Shown: positions 53,727-63,172, counted from the first letter of the stretch. The stretch is 64,000 bases of DNA from UBA1351 sp964563505 (GCA_964563505.1 CAZLXW010000012.1:1-64000), one strand, 5' to 3'. The notes: generated by a model from the letters alone, not told the origin. Translations and numbers: made by a program.

Positions 53727-55781
53727 ATGATATTCGAACCGAAGCATCTAGACTATGAGTTAAGCCCATATACGGGGATGACAAGAGAAACATGGCTTGA
53801 AGCATGTGCGTATCTTTTAGGTGGAATTTTCAAGCATATCAAGACACTCGATGATCCTGTGGTAATGCCTAGAACGGAAAGAGATGTAACCTATCCGCAT
53901 AAAGAATCCACAGGGTTATCCAGAGAAGTAGAAGAAAAGGCGGAATATTTTGAAGGACTTGCTAGGACATTTTTTGTTGCAGCACAAATTATTCATGAAG
54001 ATCCAACCACGGTAATTAGTGGACATAATATAAGAGATTATTATAAGAAACAAGTCTTAAAATCAGTGACTAAGGGTGATCCTAATTATGTGGGACGTTA
54101 CGAAGAGTTCTATGAACGGGCGAAAGATACGGACCCATTTAGGCCTTTTCAACAAACAGTAGAAGCTTGTGCTTTAGTTATATGTCTGGAGAACACAAAG
54201 GAAGAAATCTGGAATACGTATACAAAAGAAGAGCAAGATAAAATTGCAGACTTCTTACTTGGTTTTGGTCATGGAAATACTGTGCCTCAGAATTGGCGTT
54301 TGTTTAACATGATTATCTTAGCTTTTTTGAATAAAAAAGGTTATGACATAGATCATGATATTATGCGTGATCATGCGCAGAATATTTTAAATTATTACAC
54401 CGGAGATGGGTGGTATAGAGATGGTCACTCATTTGATTATTATTCATGTTGGGCATTTAATGTATATGGCCCTATTTGGAATACTTGGTATGGATATGAA
54501 CATGAACCCTTACTAGCAAAACAATTTGAAGATAATAGTAATAAGTTAATGGAGACATATGCAGATTATTTTGATCGTGATGGATTTGTAAATATGTGGG
54601 GACGAAGTAATATTTATCGAAATGCGGCAACCTCGCCTTTAGATGCTAACTTTCTCCTTAAAAATCCTCAAATGGATCCCGGTCTTGCTAGACGGATTGC
54701 TTCAGGGGCGCTACTTCAGTTTTTTACAAGGGAAGATTTTTTATGTAATGGAGTACCTTCATTGGGTTTCTATGGTCAGTTTAAGCCTCTAGTTCAAGGA
54801 TATTCCTGCGCGGAGTCCCCTTTATGGTTTGGAAAGGCATTTTTGTGTCTTCATTTTCCCAAAGACCATCCCTTTTGGACGGCTAAAGAAAATAATGGAA
54901 TATGGGAAAAGTTAGAAGCAAATGCAGTCAAAGAAACAACACTTGATGGACCCGCCTTATGTTTTACTAATCATGAAGCTAATGGAGAAACCATCCTTAG
55001 AACCGGTAAAATACTTAAAAAGAGTGATGATGATAATAGCCTGTGGAACTATGGAAAATTAAGCTATAATAGCAAATATCCATGGGAATCAGCACCTAGC
55101 GATTTAGTAGAATCCCAACAATATGTTTTAGAAGATTTGACATCAAATAAAGTCGAGAAAGCCAATGCGATTTTTTGGCATGGTAATAATGAAGGCATCT
55201 TATATCGTCGACAATTTTTTGATTTTAAATTAGATAAAGAAACCATGTGGATGCAAGCCATGAATCTATCGGATTTTCCGGTAGCAAACGGTTTGATTCG
55301 AGTGGACAAGGTTAGATTGTATAGACGTCCAGTATCATTAACTTTAGGCGCATATGGTTTTCCTGATAATAGTACTGAGATTAAGCATTATGAAAAAGAC
55401 GGTGCCAAAGCCATTGTATTAAAAGGTCATGATTATACAGGTAAAGAGAAGCAGCTTGCCATGACCATCTTTGATGGATGGGAGAGCATTGATTTAATTC
55501 ACAGTGAGGAAACGAATCCTGACTCACCAAAATCCATAATTATCTTTGGGAAAGCAAAAAAACAAAAACAATATGGTTATGAACCCTATGTCATGATTTC
55601 TCAAGTAATTACCAAAGAAAGTTTAGAAGATTTTACAGAAAATGAGATTTTTCCGATTTCATCTGTAGCCTACACAGATAAGGAAAAGTGTGGCGGTTAT
55701 GGACCGGTGAAGATAGCTTTAAAAAATGGTACGAGTAAGACCATCATCTATGAAGGCATTGAAGGAAAGTTAATGTTATAA
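53727..55781 (+). CDS. DUF2264-family protein, probable glycoside-active enzyme
   Basis: A 684-residue cytoplasmic protein of the DUF2264 family, beginning with YELSPYTGMTRETWLEACAYLL and containing the toroid stretch NWRLFNMIILAFL...WYRDGHSFDYYSCWAFNVYG (about 190-250); the C-terminal 270 residues are beta-rich. I recall that this family overlaps CAZy GH154, which has beta-glucuronidase members, but cannot check that here. Its place after GH88 fits uronide breakdown. The strong GGAGAGG site actually serves a five-codon frame (53713-53730) whose TGA overlaps this ATG, so translation may be coupled. Confidence 0.8.
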   Translation: MIFEPKHLDYELSPYTGMTRETWLEACAYLLGGIFKHIKTLDDPVVMPRTERDVTYPHKESTGLSREVEEKAEYFEGLARTFFVAAQIIHEDPTTVISGHNIRDYYKKQVLKSVTKGDPNYVGRYEEFYERAKDTDPFRPFQQTVEACALVICLENTKEEIWNTYTKEEQDKIADFLLGFGHGNTVPQNWRLFNMIILAFLNKKGYDIDHDIMRDHAQNILNYYTGDGWYRDGHSFDYYSCWAFNVYGPIWNTWYGYEHEPLLAKQFEDNSNKLMETYADYFDRDGFVNMWGRSNIYRNAATSPLDANFLLKNPQMDPGLARRIASGALLQFFTREDFLCNGVPSLGFYGQFKPLVQGYSCAESPLWFGKAFLCLHFPKDHPFWTAKENNGIWEKLEANAVKETTLDGPALCFTNHEANGETILRTGKILKKSDDDNSLWNYGKLSYNSKYPWESAPSDLVESQQYVLEDLTSNKVEKANAIFWHGNNEGILYRRQFFDFKLDKETMWMQAMNLSDFPVANGLIRVDKVRLYRRPVSLTLGAYGFPDNSTEIKHYEKDGAKAIVLKGHDYTGKEKQLAMTIFDGWESIDLIHSEETNPDSPKSIIIFGKAKKQKQYGYEPYVMISQVITKESLEDFTENEIFPISSVAYTDKEKCGGYGPVKIALKNGTSKTIIYEGIEGKLML

Positions 55782-55801
55782 ATCTCCTTTTCTTGCTACA
55801 A

Positions 55802-55855
55802 AAAAGTCCTTGACCTTTCTGCTTTTAAACCTAGCAGAAAGGTCAAGGGCTTTTC
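55802..55855 (+). terminator. Strong Rho-independent terminator
   Basis: A 21-bp stem (55802-55822 with 55834-55854, one G-T pair), loop of 11 nt, closing the uronide ABC operon. Confidence 0.93.
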
Positions 55856-55875
55856 CTCGACAAACGGAGGAATAA

Positions 55876-55904
55876 TTGACACCTATATTTCCATTTAGTA
55901 CAAT
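55876..55904 (+). promoter_or_regulatory. Promoter of the nitroreductase operon
   Basis: TTGACA (55876-55881), 17 bp, TACAAT (55899-55904), a near-consensus sigma-A promoter 43 bp before the gene. Confidence 0.72.
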
Positions 55905-55947
55905 GAGGTTATAAAGATACTATTTTGTATAAAGAGGAGAATACTCA

Positions 55948-56793
55948 ATGAATATGAAGTTTTCAATAGAAGAAGCAGTAAGTAAAAGATACAGTGTGAG
56001 AAATTACTCTGACCAAGTTATAGAAGAGCAATTAAAAAATGAGATTCAGGATTTTGTCGCTCATTTAGAAAATCCCTTTGGTCCACAAGTAAAGTTTCAT
56101 TATTTAGAATTTCAAGATGGAGACAAAAATGAAAAACTTGGAACCTATGGTGTCATTAAAGGCGCAAAGAACTATATAGGTGCGACCATCCAGAACAAAC
56201 CGGAGGCCCTTTTGGCCTTAGGGTACGAGTTTGAAACCTTAATTCTTTACTTGGCAAGCGTGGATATTGGCACATGTTGGTTAGGGGGAACCTTTGACCG
56301 CAAAGGATTTGCCAACGCTATGAATGTAGGTGACGATGAGCTGTTTCCAATTATTACACCATATGGTTATGCTGCAGAGAAAAAGCACATTAAGGAATTA
56401 GCCATGCGTAAAATGATTAAAGCGGACCAAAGAAAAGAGTGGGAAGAGCTTTTTTATAAGAATGATTTTTCGACCCCGCTGGCGAAAGAAACAGCCGGTG
56501 AGTTTGCCTTTGCACTTGAAATGGTTCGATTAGGACCCTCAGCGTCCAATAAACAACCATGGAGGCTTGTCATTGAAGAAGACACGGTGCATTTTTATGA
56601 ATATAGTACACCGGGCTATAGTAAAAGTTTTTCCTATGATATTCAACGAATAGATATGGGAATAGCGGCAGCGCATTTTGACCATGCGGTTAAAGAAGAA
56701 GGATTCAAGGGAACATTTGAAGTCCAAGAAGAACCTAAGATAGAGCTTCCGAAAAATATTAACTACGTCTTTTCCTGGAAACCGATTCAATAA
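55948..56793 (+). CDS. Nitroreductase-family protein (TM1586-type)
   Basis: A 281-residue FMN-binding-fold protein with the SVRNYSDQVI start (about 16-25), a first half ending WLGGTFDRKGFANAM, and a second nitroreductase-like half with the SASNKQPWRLVI stretch (about 197-208). This is the single-chain duplicated layout of the TM1586 group. Physiological substrate is unknown. First gene of a four-gene operon; the next starts 11 bp later. Confidence 0.86.
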   Translation: MNMKFSIEEAVSKRYSVRNYSDQVIEEQLKNEIQDFVAHLENPFGPQVKFHYLEFQDGDKNEKLGTYGVIKGAKNYIGATIQNKPEALLALGYEFETLILYLASVDIGTCWLGGTFDRKGFANAMNVGDDELFPIITPYGYAAEKKHIKELAMRKMIKADQRKEWEELFYKNDFSTPLAKETAGEFAFALEMVRLGPSASNKQPWRLVIEEDTVHFYEYSTPGYSKSFSYDIQRIDMGIAAAHFDHAVKEEGFKGTFEVQEEPKIELPKNINYVFSWKPIQ

Positions 56794-56804
56794 GGAGTGA
56801 TAAA

Positions 56805-57710
56805 GTGAAAGAAAGTATTCATAAGTTTTTTAAGATTGGAACCATTCATTGGATGAGTTATCCGCCTGCAAGATATGACTATATGAAATCCTTACATAAG
56901 ATTTTAGCGGATGATTTTTTCGATGCGATTGAGATTACAAAAATCGACGATGAAGAGCTGCGGGAAAAAACGAAAGGCCTATTGGCTCAATCGCATATGA
57001 CGATTTGTTATGGTGCACAGCCGACGCTTTTGTCCTCAGGGCTTAATCCCAATGATCTTGATGAAGACAAAAGAGCATGTGCAGAAAAAGTATTAATAGA
57101 AGCGGTAGATGAGGCGAAGTATTTAGGGTCTAAAGGCATTGCTTTTTTAGCCGGAAAATGGACTGAAGAAACAAAAGACCAGAACTATAGCCAGCTATTA
57201 AAAACAACGATTCATGTATGCCAATATGCGGCGACCAAAGACATGACCGTGAATTTAGAAGTTTTTGATTATGATTTAGATAAAGCTGTTCTCATAGGAC
57301 CGGCACCTTATGCAGCAAAGTTCGCACAAGAGGTTCGTCGTGAGTGTGATAATTTTGGCCTTTTAGTTGATTTATCCCATTTTCCGATAACCTATGAATC
57401 AAGTAAATTTGTGATACAAACATTAAAACCCTATATTAACCACTTGCATATTGGTAACGCCGTTGTAAAAGAAGGTTATCCAGCTTATGGTGATAAGCAT
57501 CCAAGATTTGGCTATCCAAATAGTGCCAATGATACAAAAGAATTATTGGACTTTTTTAAAGTGTTAAAAGCAGAAGGGTTTTTCAAGGAAAACACACCAT
57601 TTGTTTTGTCAATGGAAGTAACCCCAACTCCGGATGACGATGCAGATATTGTTGTAGCAAATACAAAACGTGTTATTCATCGTGCATGGGCATTATTAGA
57701 TGATGAGTAA
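56805..57710 (+). CDS. Sugar phosphate isomerase/epimerase-like TIM barrel
   Basis: A 301-residue xylose-isomerase-like / AP-endonuclease-2 barrel. Candidate metal ligands lie in VNLEVFDYD, LLVDLSHFP, HLHIGNAV and VLSMEVTP. Such proteins isomerise or epimerise sugars or ketoacids, or dehydrate inosose-like polyols. Together with the dehydrogenase and cupin that follow, it suggests a small sugar-acid pathway. Start GTG 56805 is preceded by AAGGAGTGA. Confidence 0.8.
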   Translation: MKESIHKFFKIGTIHWMSYPPARYDYMKSLHKILADDFFDAIEITKIDDEELREKTKGLLAQSHMTICYGAQPTLLSSGLNPNDLDEDKRACAEKVLIEAVDEAKYLGSKGIAFLAGKWTEETKDQNYSQLLKTTIHVCQYAATKDMTVNLEVFDYDLDKAVLIGPAPYAAKFAQEVRRECDNFGLLVDLSHFPITYESSKFVIQTLKPYINHLHIGNAVVKEGYPAYGDKHPRFGYPNSANDTKELLDFFKVLKAEGFFKENTPFVLSMEVTPTPDDDADIVVANTKRVIHRAWALLDDE

Positions 57711-57739
57711 AAGATAAATGCAGAAGAAAGGTTTGGCAT

Positions 57740-58702
57740 ATGATAAAAATCGTTGTATTAGATGGATATACAGTAAATCCTGGTGATTTGAACTGGGATA
57801 TATTAAAGACATTAGGAGAGGTCACGATTTATGATCGGACAGAAGAAGAGAAGGTCGTCGAGCGAATCGGTGATGCACCCATCGTACTTACCAACAAAAC
57901 AATCATTAACGAATCGATACTTTCGCAATGTCCACAGGTCCAATATATCGGTGTTTTAGCTACAGGCTATAATGTTGTCGATATGGAGGCTACGAACGCG
58001 CGTGGAATTATCGTAACCAATATTCCAACCTATGGAACAGAAGCTGTGAGCCAATATACAATAGCCTTGCTTTTGGAATTATGCCATCATGTAGGAGAAC
58101 ATTCTCGATCGGTTAAAAATGGAGAGTGGGTGGCAAGTGAAGACTTTTGTTATTGGAAGTACCCATTAATAGAGTTGATGGATAAATCGATTGGGATTAT
58201 CGGATTTGGAAAAATTGGGAAAGGTGTAGCAAAAATCGCTGAGGCGTTTGGGATGAAAGTCTTAGCATACAATCGAAGTCCCATAGATTCTTCTTACCTT
58301 AACGAAAAAACACAGCAAGTTAGCCTAGAAGAATTATTAAGTAAATCCGATATAATTTCTTTACATTGCCCGCTCAATAATGAAACACAAGGCATGATTA
58401 ATAAGCATTCAATTGAGCAGATGAAAGATGGGGTCCTCCTTATCAATGATTCGAGAGGGGGGCTAATCGTTGAAGAAGATCTAAGACAGGCGCTTATTGA
58501 TGGCAAAATTGCAGGAGCAGCTGTCGATGTGGCATCAACAGAGCCTATTCAAAAGGATAATCCCTTACTTGATGCTCCTAACATTATTATTACACCACAT
58601 ATAGCTTGGGCATCGAAGGAATCAAGAGAACGCTTGTTAGATATAGCAGTAGAGAACGTCAAAGCATATATTAATGGAGAAGCAACCAATGTTGTTACAT
58701 AA
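57740..58702 (+). CDS. D-2-hydroxyacid dehydrogenase (glycerate dehydrogenase-like)
   Basis: A 320-residue NAD-dependent dehydrogenase that interconverts a 2-ketoacid and D-2-hydroxyacid, probably hydroxypyruvate/glycerate. The nucleotide motif is GIIGFGKIGKGV; the catalytic triad is R239 (NDSRGG), E268 (ASTEP) and H287 (TPHIAW). Length and motifs are typical of the HprA group. Same operon as the TIM barrel and cupin genes. Confidence 0.89.
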   Translation: MIKIVVLDGYTVNPGDLNWDILKTLGEVTIYDRTEEEKVVERIGDAPIVLTNKTIINESILSQCPQVQYIGVLATGYNVVDMEATNARGIIVTNIPTYGTEAVSQYTIALLLELCHHVGEHSRSVKNGEWVASEDFCYWKYPLIELMDKSIGIIGFGKIGKGVAKIAEAFGMKVLAYNRSPIDSSYLNEKTQQVSLEELLSKSDIISLHCPLNNETQGMINKHSIEQMKDGVLLINDSRGGLIVEEDLRQALIDGKIAGAAVDVASTEPIQKDNPLLDAPNIIITPHIAWASKESRERLLDIAVENVKAYINGEATNVVT

Positions 58703-58717
58703 ATAGGAGGTAAATTT

Positions 58718-59068
58718 ATGCAAATTAAAAATTTTTTAAAACTACCTATGGAAGATAACATGCATTGTCATGACGGGGTGGGGACGGTAAAAGAAGTCTC
58801 ATTTTTTCGGGACAAAGATTTTGAAACGAATATTCGTTTTATGAATTATTTGACCTTGCCACCAGGAACATCCATCGGAATTCACGATCATAAGAATGAT
58901 GAAGAATTATATATCATTCTTGAAGGCAGTGGAAGGATGACGGTTGATGGAGAAGACAGATTGGTTGAATCAGGGGATGTCATTGTTAACAAGCCATTTG
59001 GAAGCCATGGTCTTGTTAATGATTCGAATCAAGAAATGCGAATACTTGTACTTGAGGTGTATAAATAA
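58718..59068 (+). CDS. Cupin-domain protein
   Basis: A 116-residue single-domain cupin. Motif 1, GIHDHKNDEELYIILEG, and motif 2, KPFGSHGLVN, supply the His/Glu metal ligands. AGGAGG precedes ATG. It may act as isomerase or lyase on the sugar acid of the operon. Convergent with the ABC permease gene 7 bp away, without a visible terminator. Confidence 0.86.
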   Translation: MQIKNFLKLPMEDNMHCHDGVGTVKEVSFFRDKDFETNIRFMNYLTLPPGTSIGIHDHKNDEELYIILEGSGRMTVDGEDRLVESGDVIVNKPFGSHGLVNDSNQEMRILVLEVYK

Positions 59069-59075
59069 TCATTTT

Positions 59076-59819
59076 TTACTCCCATCGGAAAAAACGAATG
59101 GCAATGAAGCTACAGACTAGGCTTATGCATGCCAGAATGATTATAGGTAGAAGTGTACTTTCAAGAGGAATGCCGAGGGTTGCTGCCTTTAATATTTTGA
59201 TGCCTTGTGTCAGAGGGAGAACATCAACAACTTTTTGCATAGGTAGAGGCATAATCTCATATGGGAGTGTGGCTCCTGAAAAAATCAACATTGGAAAATA
59301 CAAAAGGCTGGCAATGATGCCGGCTATTTTTGTGTTTTTTGCAATACCTCCAACCATGATTCCAATGCTAAACATGGAGATTAGGACAATTAACCAACCA
59401 AAGATAAATTCGCCTAAACTGCCCGATATCGAAAATGAAAAGAAAAGTTTAGCAATAATCATCAAAGAAACAAGTGATAAAAAGGCATAGAGTGTATAGA
59501 TTGTTACCTGTACGAGAAGTAGTTTAATGGGCCTAATAGGGGTGACTTGGTATCTTTTTAAAATCTGTTTTTCCCGATAATCCGAGATGACTAAGGGGAG
59601 GCCCATAACACCACCTGCAACGATGGCAATAGAAGCTATTGCTCCAAAAGACTGTTCAACAAAGGTGTAACTTGCTCCGTCAAAGGCCGGTTGCTTTCCG
59701 TAAATTAATCCAAGGATAATCAGAATAATAATAGGCATAAAAATGGCAAAGATGACCATATCCATTCCGCGTAATGAGAGTTTAAGTTCTGTTTTTAGCA
59801 TGGTTAAATACGATTTCAT
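59076..59819 (-). CDS. ABC-2 type transporter permease
   Basis: A 247-residue membrane protein with six helices in the ABC-2 arrangement (IFAIFMPIIILIILGLIYG; YREKQILKRYQVTPI coupling segment). It overlaps the ATPase gene by 4 nt and forms an exporter with it. Confidence 0.89.
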   Translation of the reverse strand: MKSYLTMLKTELKLSLRGMDMVIFAIFMPIIILIILGLIYGKQPAFDGASYTFVEQSFGAIASIAIVAGGVMGLPLVISDYREKQILKRYQVTPIRPIKLLLVQVTIYTLYAFLSLVSLMIIAKLFFSFSISGSLGEFIFGWLIVLISMFSIGIMVGGIAKNTKIAGIIASLLYFPMLIFSGATLPYEIMPLPMQKVVDVLPLTQGIKILKAATLGIPLESTLLPIIILACISLVCSFIAIRFFRWE

Positions 59820-60541
59820 AATGGCTGACCTCCTTCATCGGTGTACCAAAGGTATGCATCTTCAAATGTTGTGTAGGGACTTTTTTTAATAGCTTCTGTG
59901 ACAGTGCCATGAAAAACAGTTTTTCCTTTTTTTAAAATACAAAGGGTGTCACATAAAAGTTCAACTTCATCCATAAAGTGTGATGTTAGTAAAATACTGA
60001 GTCCTTCTTTTTTTAGCCCAAGTAAGATTTTCCAAACATCACGCCGTGCCCTAGGATCTAAACCTGTAGTTAATTCATCAAGAAATACAATGCGAGGGTT
60101 TGGAATGAGGGCGAGAATAATGAAGAGTCGTTGCTTTTCGCCCCCGGATAGATCTTTGATATAAGAGTTGGATTTTTCGCTTAGACTGAATTTCTTGAGT
60201 AAAGCACTATAATCAGCAGGGTTTTGGTAAAGAGATGCAGTCACTTGGCATAGTTCGAGGACGCGAATATTTTCTTGATACTTTGCTTCTTGGAACTGGA
60301 CGCCAACATGTTCGAATAATTCTTTACGGTCTGATGTTGGATGGAATCCAAGAATTGAAACGCTACCCTTGTCGAATGTTTTTGTTCCCAGAATACATTC
60401 GATTGAGCTTGTTTTTCCGGCGCCATTGGGTCCGAGTAAGCCAAAAACTTCCCCTTCCTTAAGGTGAATGCTTAAGTCGTCAACAGCCTTTAGATTGCCA
60501 TAAGACTTGTTTAATTGGTTGACATTAAGTATATAATCCAT
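59816..60541 (-). CDS. ABC transporter ATP-binding protein
   Basis: A 241-residue ATPase of the drug/antibiotic exporter type: Walker A GPNGAGKTSS (about 37-46), Q-loop in VGVQFQEAK, signature LSGGEKQR, Walker B RIVFLDELTTGLDP and switch His in LLTSHFMDE. Walker B ends D-E, so it is active. Expression is probably controlled by the double-MerR regulator encoded just upstream through the inverted repeat between them. Confidence 0.92.
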   Translation of the reverse strand: MDYILNVNQLNKSYGNLKAVDDLSIHLKEGEVFGLLGPNGAGKTSSIECILGTKTFDKGSVSILGFHPTSDRKELFEHVGVQFQEAKYQENIRVLELCQVTASLYQNPADYSALLKKFSLSEKSNSYIKDLSGGEKQRLFIILALIPNPRIVFLDELTTGLDPRARRDVWKILLGLKKEGLSILLTSHFMDEVELLCDTLCILKKGKTVFHGTVTEAIKKSPYTTFEDAYLWYTDEGGQPL

Positions 60542-60588
60542 ATAGATTCCTCCTTGTTTTTAATCAGCGTAGCCGCTTTGTTTATATA

Positions 60589-60622
60589 ACTATAACACCG
60601 GAACAAAGTCTGGTGTTATAGT
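60589..60622 (-). promoter_or_regulatory. 34-bp inverted repeat before the ABC exporter operon
   Basis: Perfect 11-bp arms ACTATAACACC (60589-60599) and GGTGTTATAGT (60612-60622) with a 12-bp centre. No T run follows on either strand, so it is not a terminator. On the minus strand TATATAA follows. A regulator operator is likely, with the tandem MerR protein the prime candidate. Confidence 0.6.
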
Positions 60623-60629
60623 GGAGGGT

Positions 60630-61373
60630 TTAATATTTTGTTTTCATTTTTTCTAGCATTTGGATGATTTGGCTTGCGTTATCTTTGGCTGCATTTAAAG
60701 AGACAACTAACTTATCGCAAACAGAAATGATATCTTCGTCATTAGTGGGAGTATTAAGAGCTTGGTCGAAGGAAATGTTTTTATCAGAAGAAAGTGTATT
60801 TAGGAGTCGTAAGATAGCAGATAAAGAATAGTTTGCACATCGAAGAGAGCGTATTATTTTTAGTTTTTGTAAATCGTCTTCATTATATACACGGTACCCA
60901 TTTTTTTGTCTTTTTATGGTGAGTAAACCGTTCATTTCCCAATTTCTAAGAGTATCAATAGAAATTCCTAAGAGGTCAGATACTTCTTTTCGTTTTAGGG
61001 CGAGTTCTACCCCAGTGATTTTTTCATGGTATAAGTTACTTGTTATTGTGATAGCTTCATTTGCATTAAAAAGTTCATTCTGAATAGAATGGATATATTC
61101 GTGTGCTAATTGAAGTGCATGATCGAAATCCTTACAGGCAGCAGATTTTATAATCGCAATCATATGCTTGCGCAAGCCGTTTTGGAGCACTTCGACTTCA
61201 AATGCCAGCCGTGCTAAACGAAACTGATCAATATGTAAATCGGTAAAAACACGATAGCCATTTTTTTGGCGATGAGGTCTTGTAATCAGCTCTAAATCTT
61301 CATACATACGAACAGTATTTGGATGAATACCGATGATATTTGCTACTTCGCTTGTTTTATATGTGTGTTCCAT
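60630..61373 (-). CDS. Regulator with two MerR-type DNA-binding domains
   Basis: A 247-residue protein with two MerR helix-turn-helix domains. The first (about 4-75) contains TSEVANIIGIHPNTVRMYEDLELI and KNGYRVFTDLHIDQF; a helical middle (about 76-118) connects to the second (about 124-200), with KEVSDLLGISIDTLRNWEMNGLL and KNGYRVYNEDDLQKL. No separate ligand domain is visible. MerR proteins normally have one such domain and dimerise; here the second could allow contact with two half-sites. It is followed by the ABC exporter genes on the same strand. Confidence 0.85.
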   Translation of the reverse strand: MEHTYKTSEVANIIGIHPNTVRMYEDLELITRPHRQKNGYRVFTDLHIDQFRLARLAFEVEVLQNGLRKHMIAIIKSAACKDFDHALQLAHEYIHSIQNELFNANEAITITSNLYHEKITGVELALKRKEVSDLLGISIDTLRNWEMNGLLTIKRQKNGYRVYNEDDLQKLKIIRSLRCANYSLSAILRLLNTLSSDKNISFDQALNTPTNDEDIISVCDKLVVSLNAAKDNASQIIQMLEKMKTKY

Positions 61374-61530
61374 ATTTTTTCACCTTGCTTTCAAATTAAT
61401 ATTATTCTATCATAGGAGACAGAAAGTTTCATTATGGATGCGAAATAGCAAAAAAATATAAACGTTATTGTAATTGTCTTGTCATAGGTATAAAATAGTT
61501 ATATGCATGATATAGAAATGAGGTTGGCCT

Positions 61531-63111
61531 ATGTACAAGATATTGATTGTCGATGATGAGACGCTCGAAAGAGATGCCTTGCGATATATTATTAATCATA
61601 GCACTCTTCGGATATCCGAAGTGGAAGAAGCGGCAGACGGATTAAGTGCTGTTGAGATTTCGAAAAAATTTGACCCTGACATTGCCATACTTGATATTAA
61701 AATGCCCGGATTAGATGGACTTGAGGTTGGACACATACTTAAAAAACAAAAACCAGAAATGAAAATCATCTTTATGACGGCGTTTGATAGTTTTGAATAT
61801 GCCCATGAGGCAATAAAAATAGGTGTAGAGGAGTTTATTGTTAAACCGGCATCCAAAGAAAAAACAATTGAAATTGTGGAACAGTGCATTCAAAAATTGA
61901 AAAATGATAAAATAATTCAAGAACAAAAAGAGAATCTTGAGGTGAAACTCAATCAAATATCCTGCTATCTAGAAAACGAATTTGTTAATTCAGTTGTTAA
62001 CGGTGAGATTGATGAACAAGATGCGGATGAATATTTAAAGTTTATGGTGAATGAATTTATTGAAGGATTCGGCGTTGTTGTTGAGATTGGGATTATGAAT
62101 CAACAAAAAGCAAGTGCATTGCATCGTAATATGATTAATAAGCGATTTGTCGATAAGCTATCAGCTCTATTAAATGAGAATATGAAGTTCTTAATGAGTC
62201 AATTAAAAAATACAATCTATATTTTTGTGTTTAACTATGATAAGGATGAACGCTTGCAAATCATTCGTACGATTGAGGATGAGATTCATATGGTGAGTGG
62301 GGACATAAACGATCAACTTGAAATTCCTATTTATTATGGATTCGGTGAAGCTTATAATCAGATATCCGAACTTTGGAAATCCTTTGCACAAGCAAAAGCT
62401 TCAGCTCGAAACATGCTTATTGATTTAGTTGACAATGCAGATGATATTAATATAAATATTTCGAGTACAGACTTTAAAGAACATGAATTATGTGTAAGTA
62501 TATTTAATGGAAAAGAAGATGAGATGATTCAGATCTCGGATTATATTTTGGAGACCATTATTTATGCCAGCAACGATATGAATGCAATACGCTTAAGATT
62601 ATATGAATTTTTTATTCTATTAAATCGATATTTGAATAAAGAAAGTCAATTAAAGCATGCGGTGCCGGAATATATTTTTGATGATCTGAAAAATATTGAA
62701 ACCCAAGGTGAAGCCAAAAGGTATATTCATAGATATCTTTATGGTATTTTAGAAGAAATAGAAAGCCAAAAAGATAACAAAACAATCACGGTGTTAGATA
62801 AAGCTATTGAGTATATCGAAGAAAATTACGATAAAGGGATCACGCTAGAAGACGTAGCTTTTGAGATTGGCTTTAGCACTTATTATTTTGGGAAAATGTT
62901 TAAAAAGACATTTAAGTCAAGCTTTACAGATTATTTGACAAATGTTCGAATTACAAAGGCAAAAGAACTTTTACGTGTTCCTCAGTTAACAGTAAAAGAT
63001 ATAACATATCGCGTGGGGTATATGGATCCAAATTATTTTACACGTGTTTTTAAAAAATTAGAAGGGATAACGCCAACAGAATATCGGACGAAATTTTTAA
63101 ACCCAGACTAG
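61531..63111 (+). CDS. YesN-type response regulator (REC-AraC)
   Basis: A 526-residue two-component regulator: receiver domain with phospho-acceptor D55 (ILDIKMPGLDG) and FIVKPASKE lysine, a coiled-coil linker, a variable middle region (about 160-400), and two C-terminal AraC helix-turn-helix motifs (ITLEDVAFEIGFSTYYFGKMFKKTF; LTVKDITYRVGYMDPNYFTRVFKKLEG). Such regulators pair with membrane YesM-type kinases; none is in the window. The TRAP binding-protein gene begins 116 bp later and is the likely target. Confidence 0.9.
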   Translation: MYKILIVDDETLERDALRYIINHSTLRISEVEEAADGLSAVEISKKFDPDIAILDIKMPGLDGLEVGHILKKQKPEMKIIFMTAFDSFEYAHEAIKIGVEEFIVKPASKEKTIEIVEQCIQKLKNDKIIQEQKENLEVKLNQISCYLENEFVNSVVNGEIDEQDADEYLKFMVNEFIEGFGVVVEIGIMNQQKASALHRNMINKRFVDKLSALLNENMKFLMSQLKNTIYIFVFNYDKDERLQIIRTIEDEIHMVSGDINDQLEIPIYYGFGEAYNQISELWKSFAQAKASARNMLIDLVDNADDININISSTDFKEHELCVSIFNGKEDEMIQISDYILETIIYASNDMNAIRLRLYEFFILLNRYLNKESQLKHAVPEYIFDDLKNIETQGEAKRYIHRYLYGILEEIESQKDNKTITVLDKAIEYIEENYDKGITLEDVAFEIGFSTYYFGKMFKKTFKSSFTDYLTNVRITKAKELLRVPQLTVKDITYRVGYMDPNYFTRVFKKLEGITPTEYRTKFLNPD

Positions 63112-63172
63112 CACGATGGCGAAAATATGCTAGGATAAAACTTTTGAGTGCTATTTCTAGAAAAAAATAATA

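Noticed and set aside
60589..60622. Inverted repeat as a terminator of the MerR gene
   Set aside because: No T run follows on either strand, and the exporter operon begins just beyond it; an operator is more likely.
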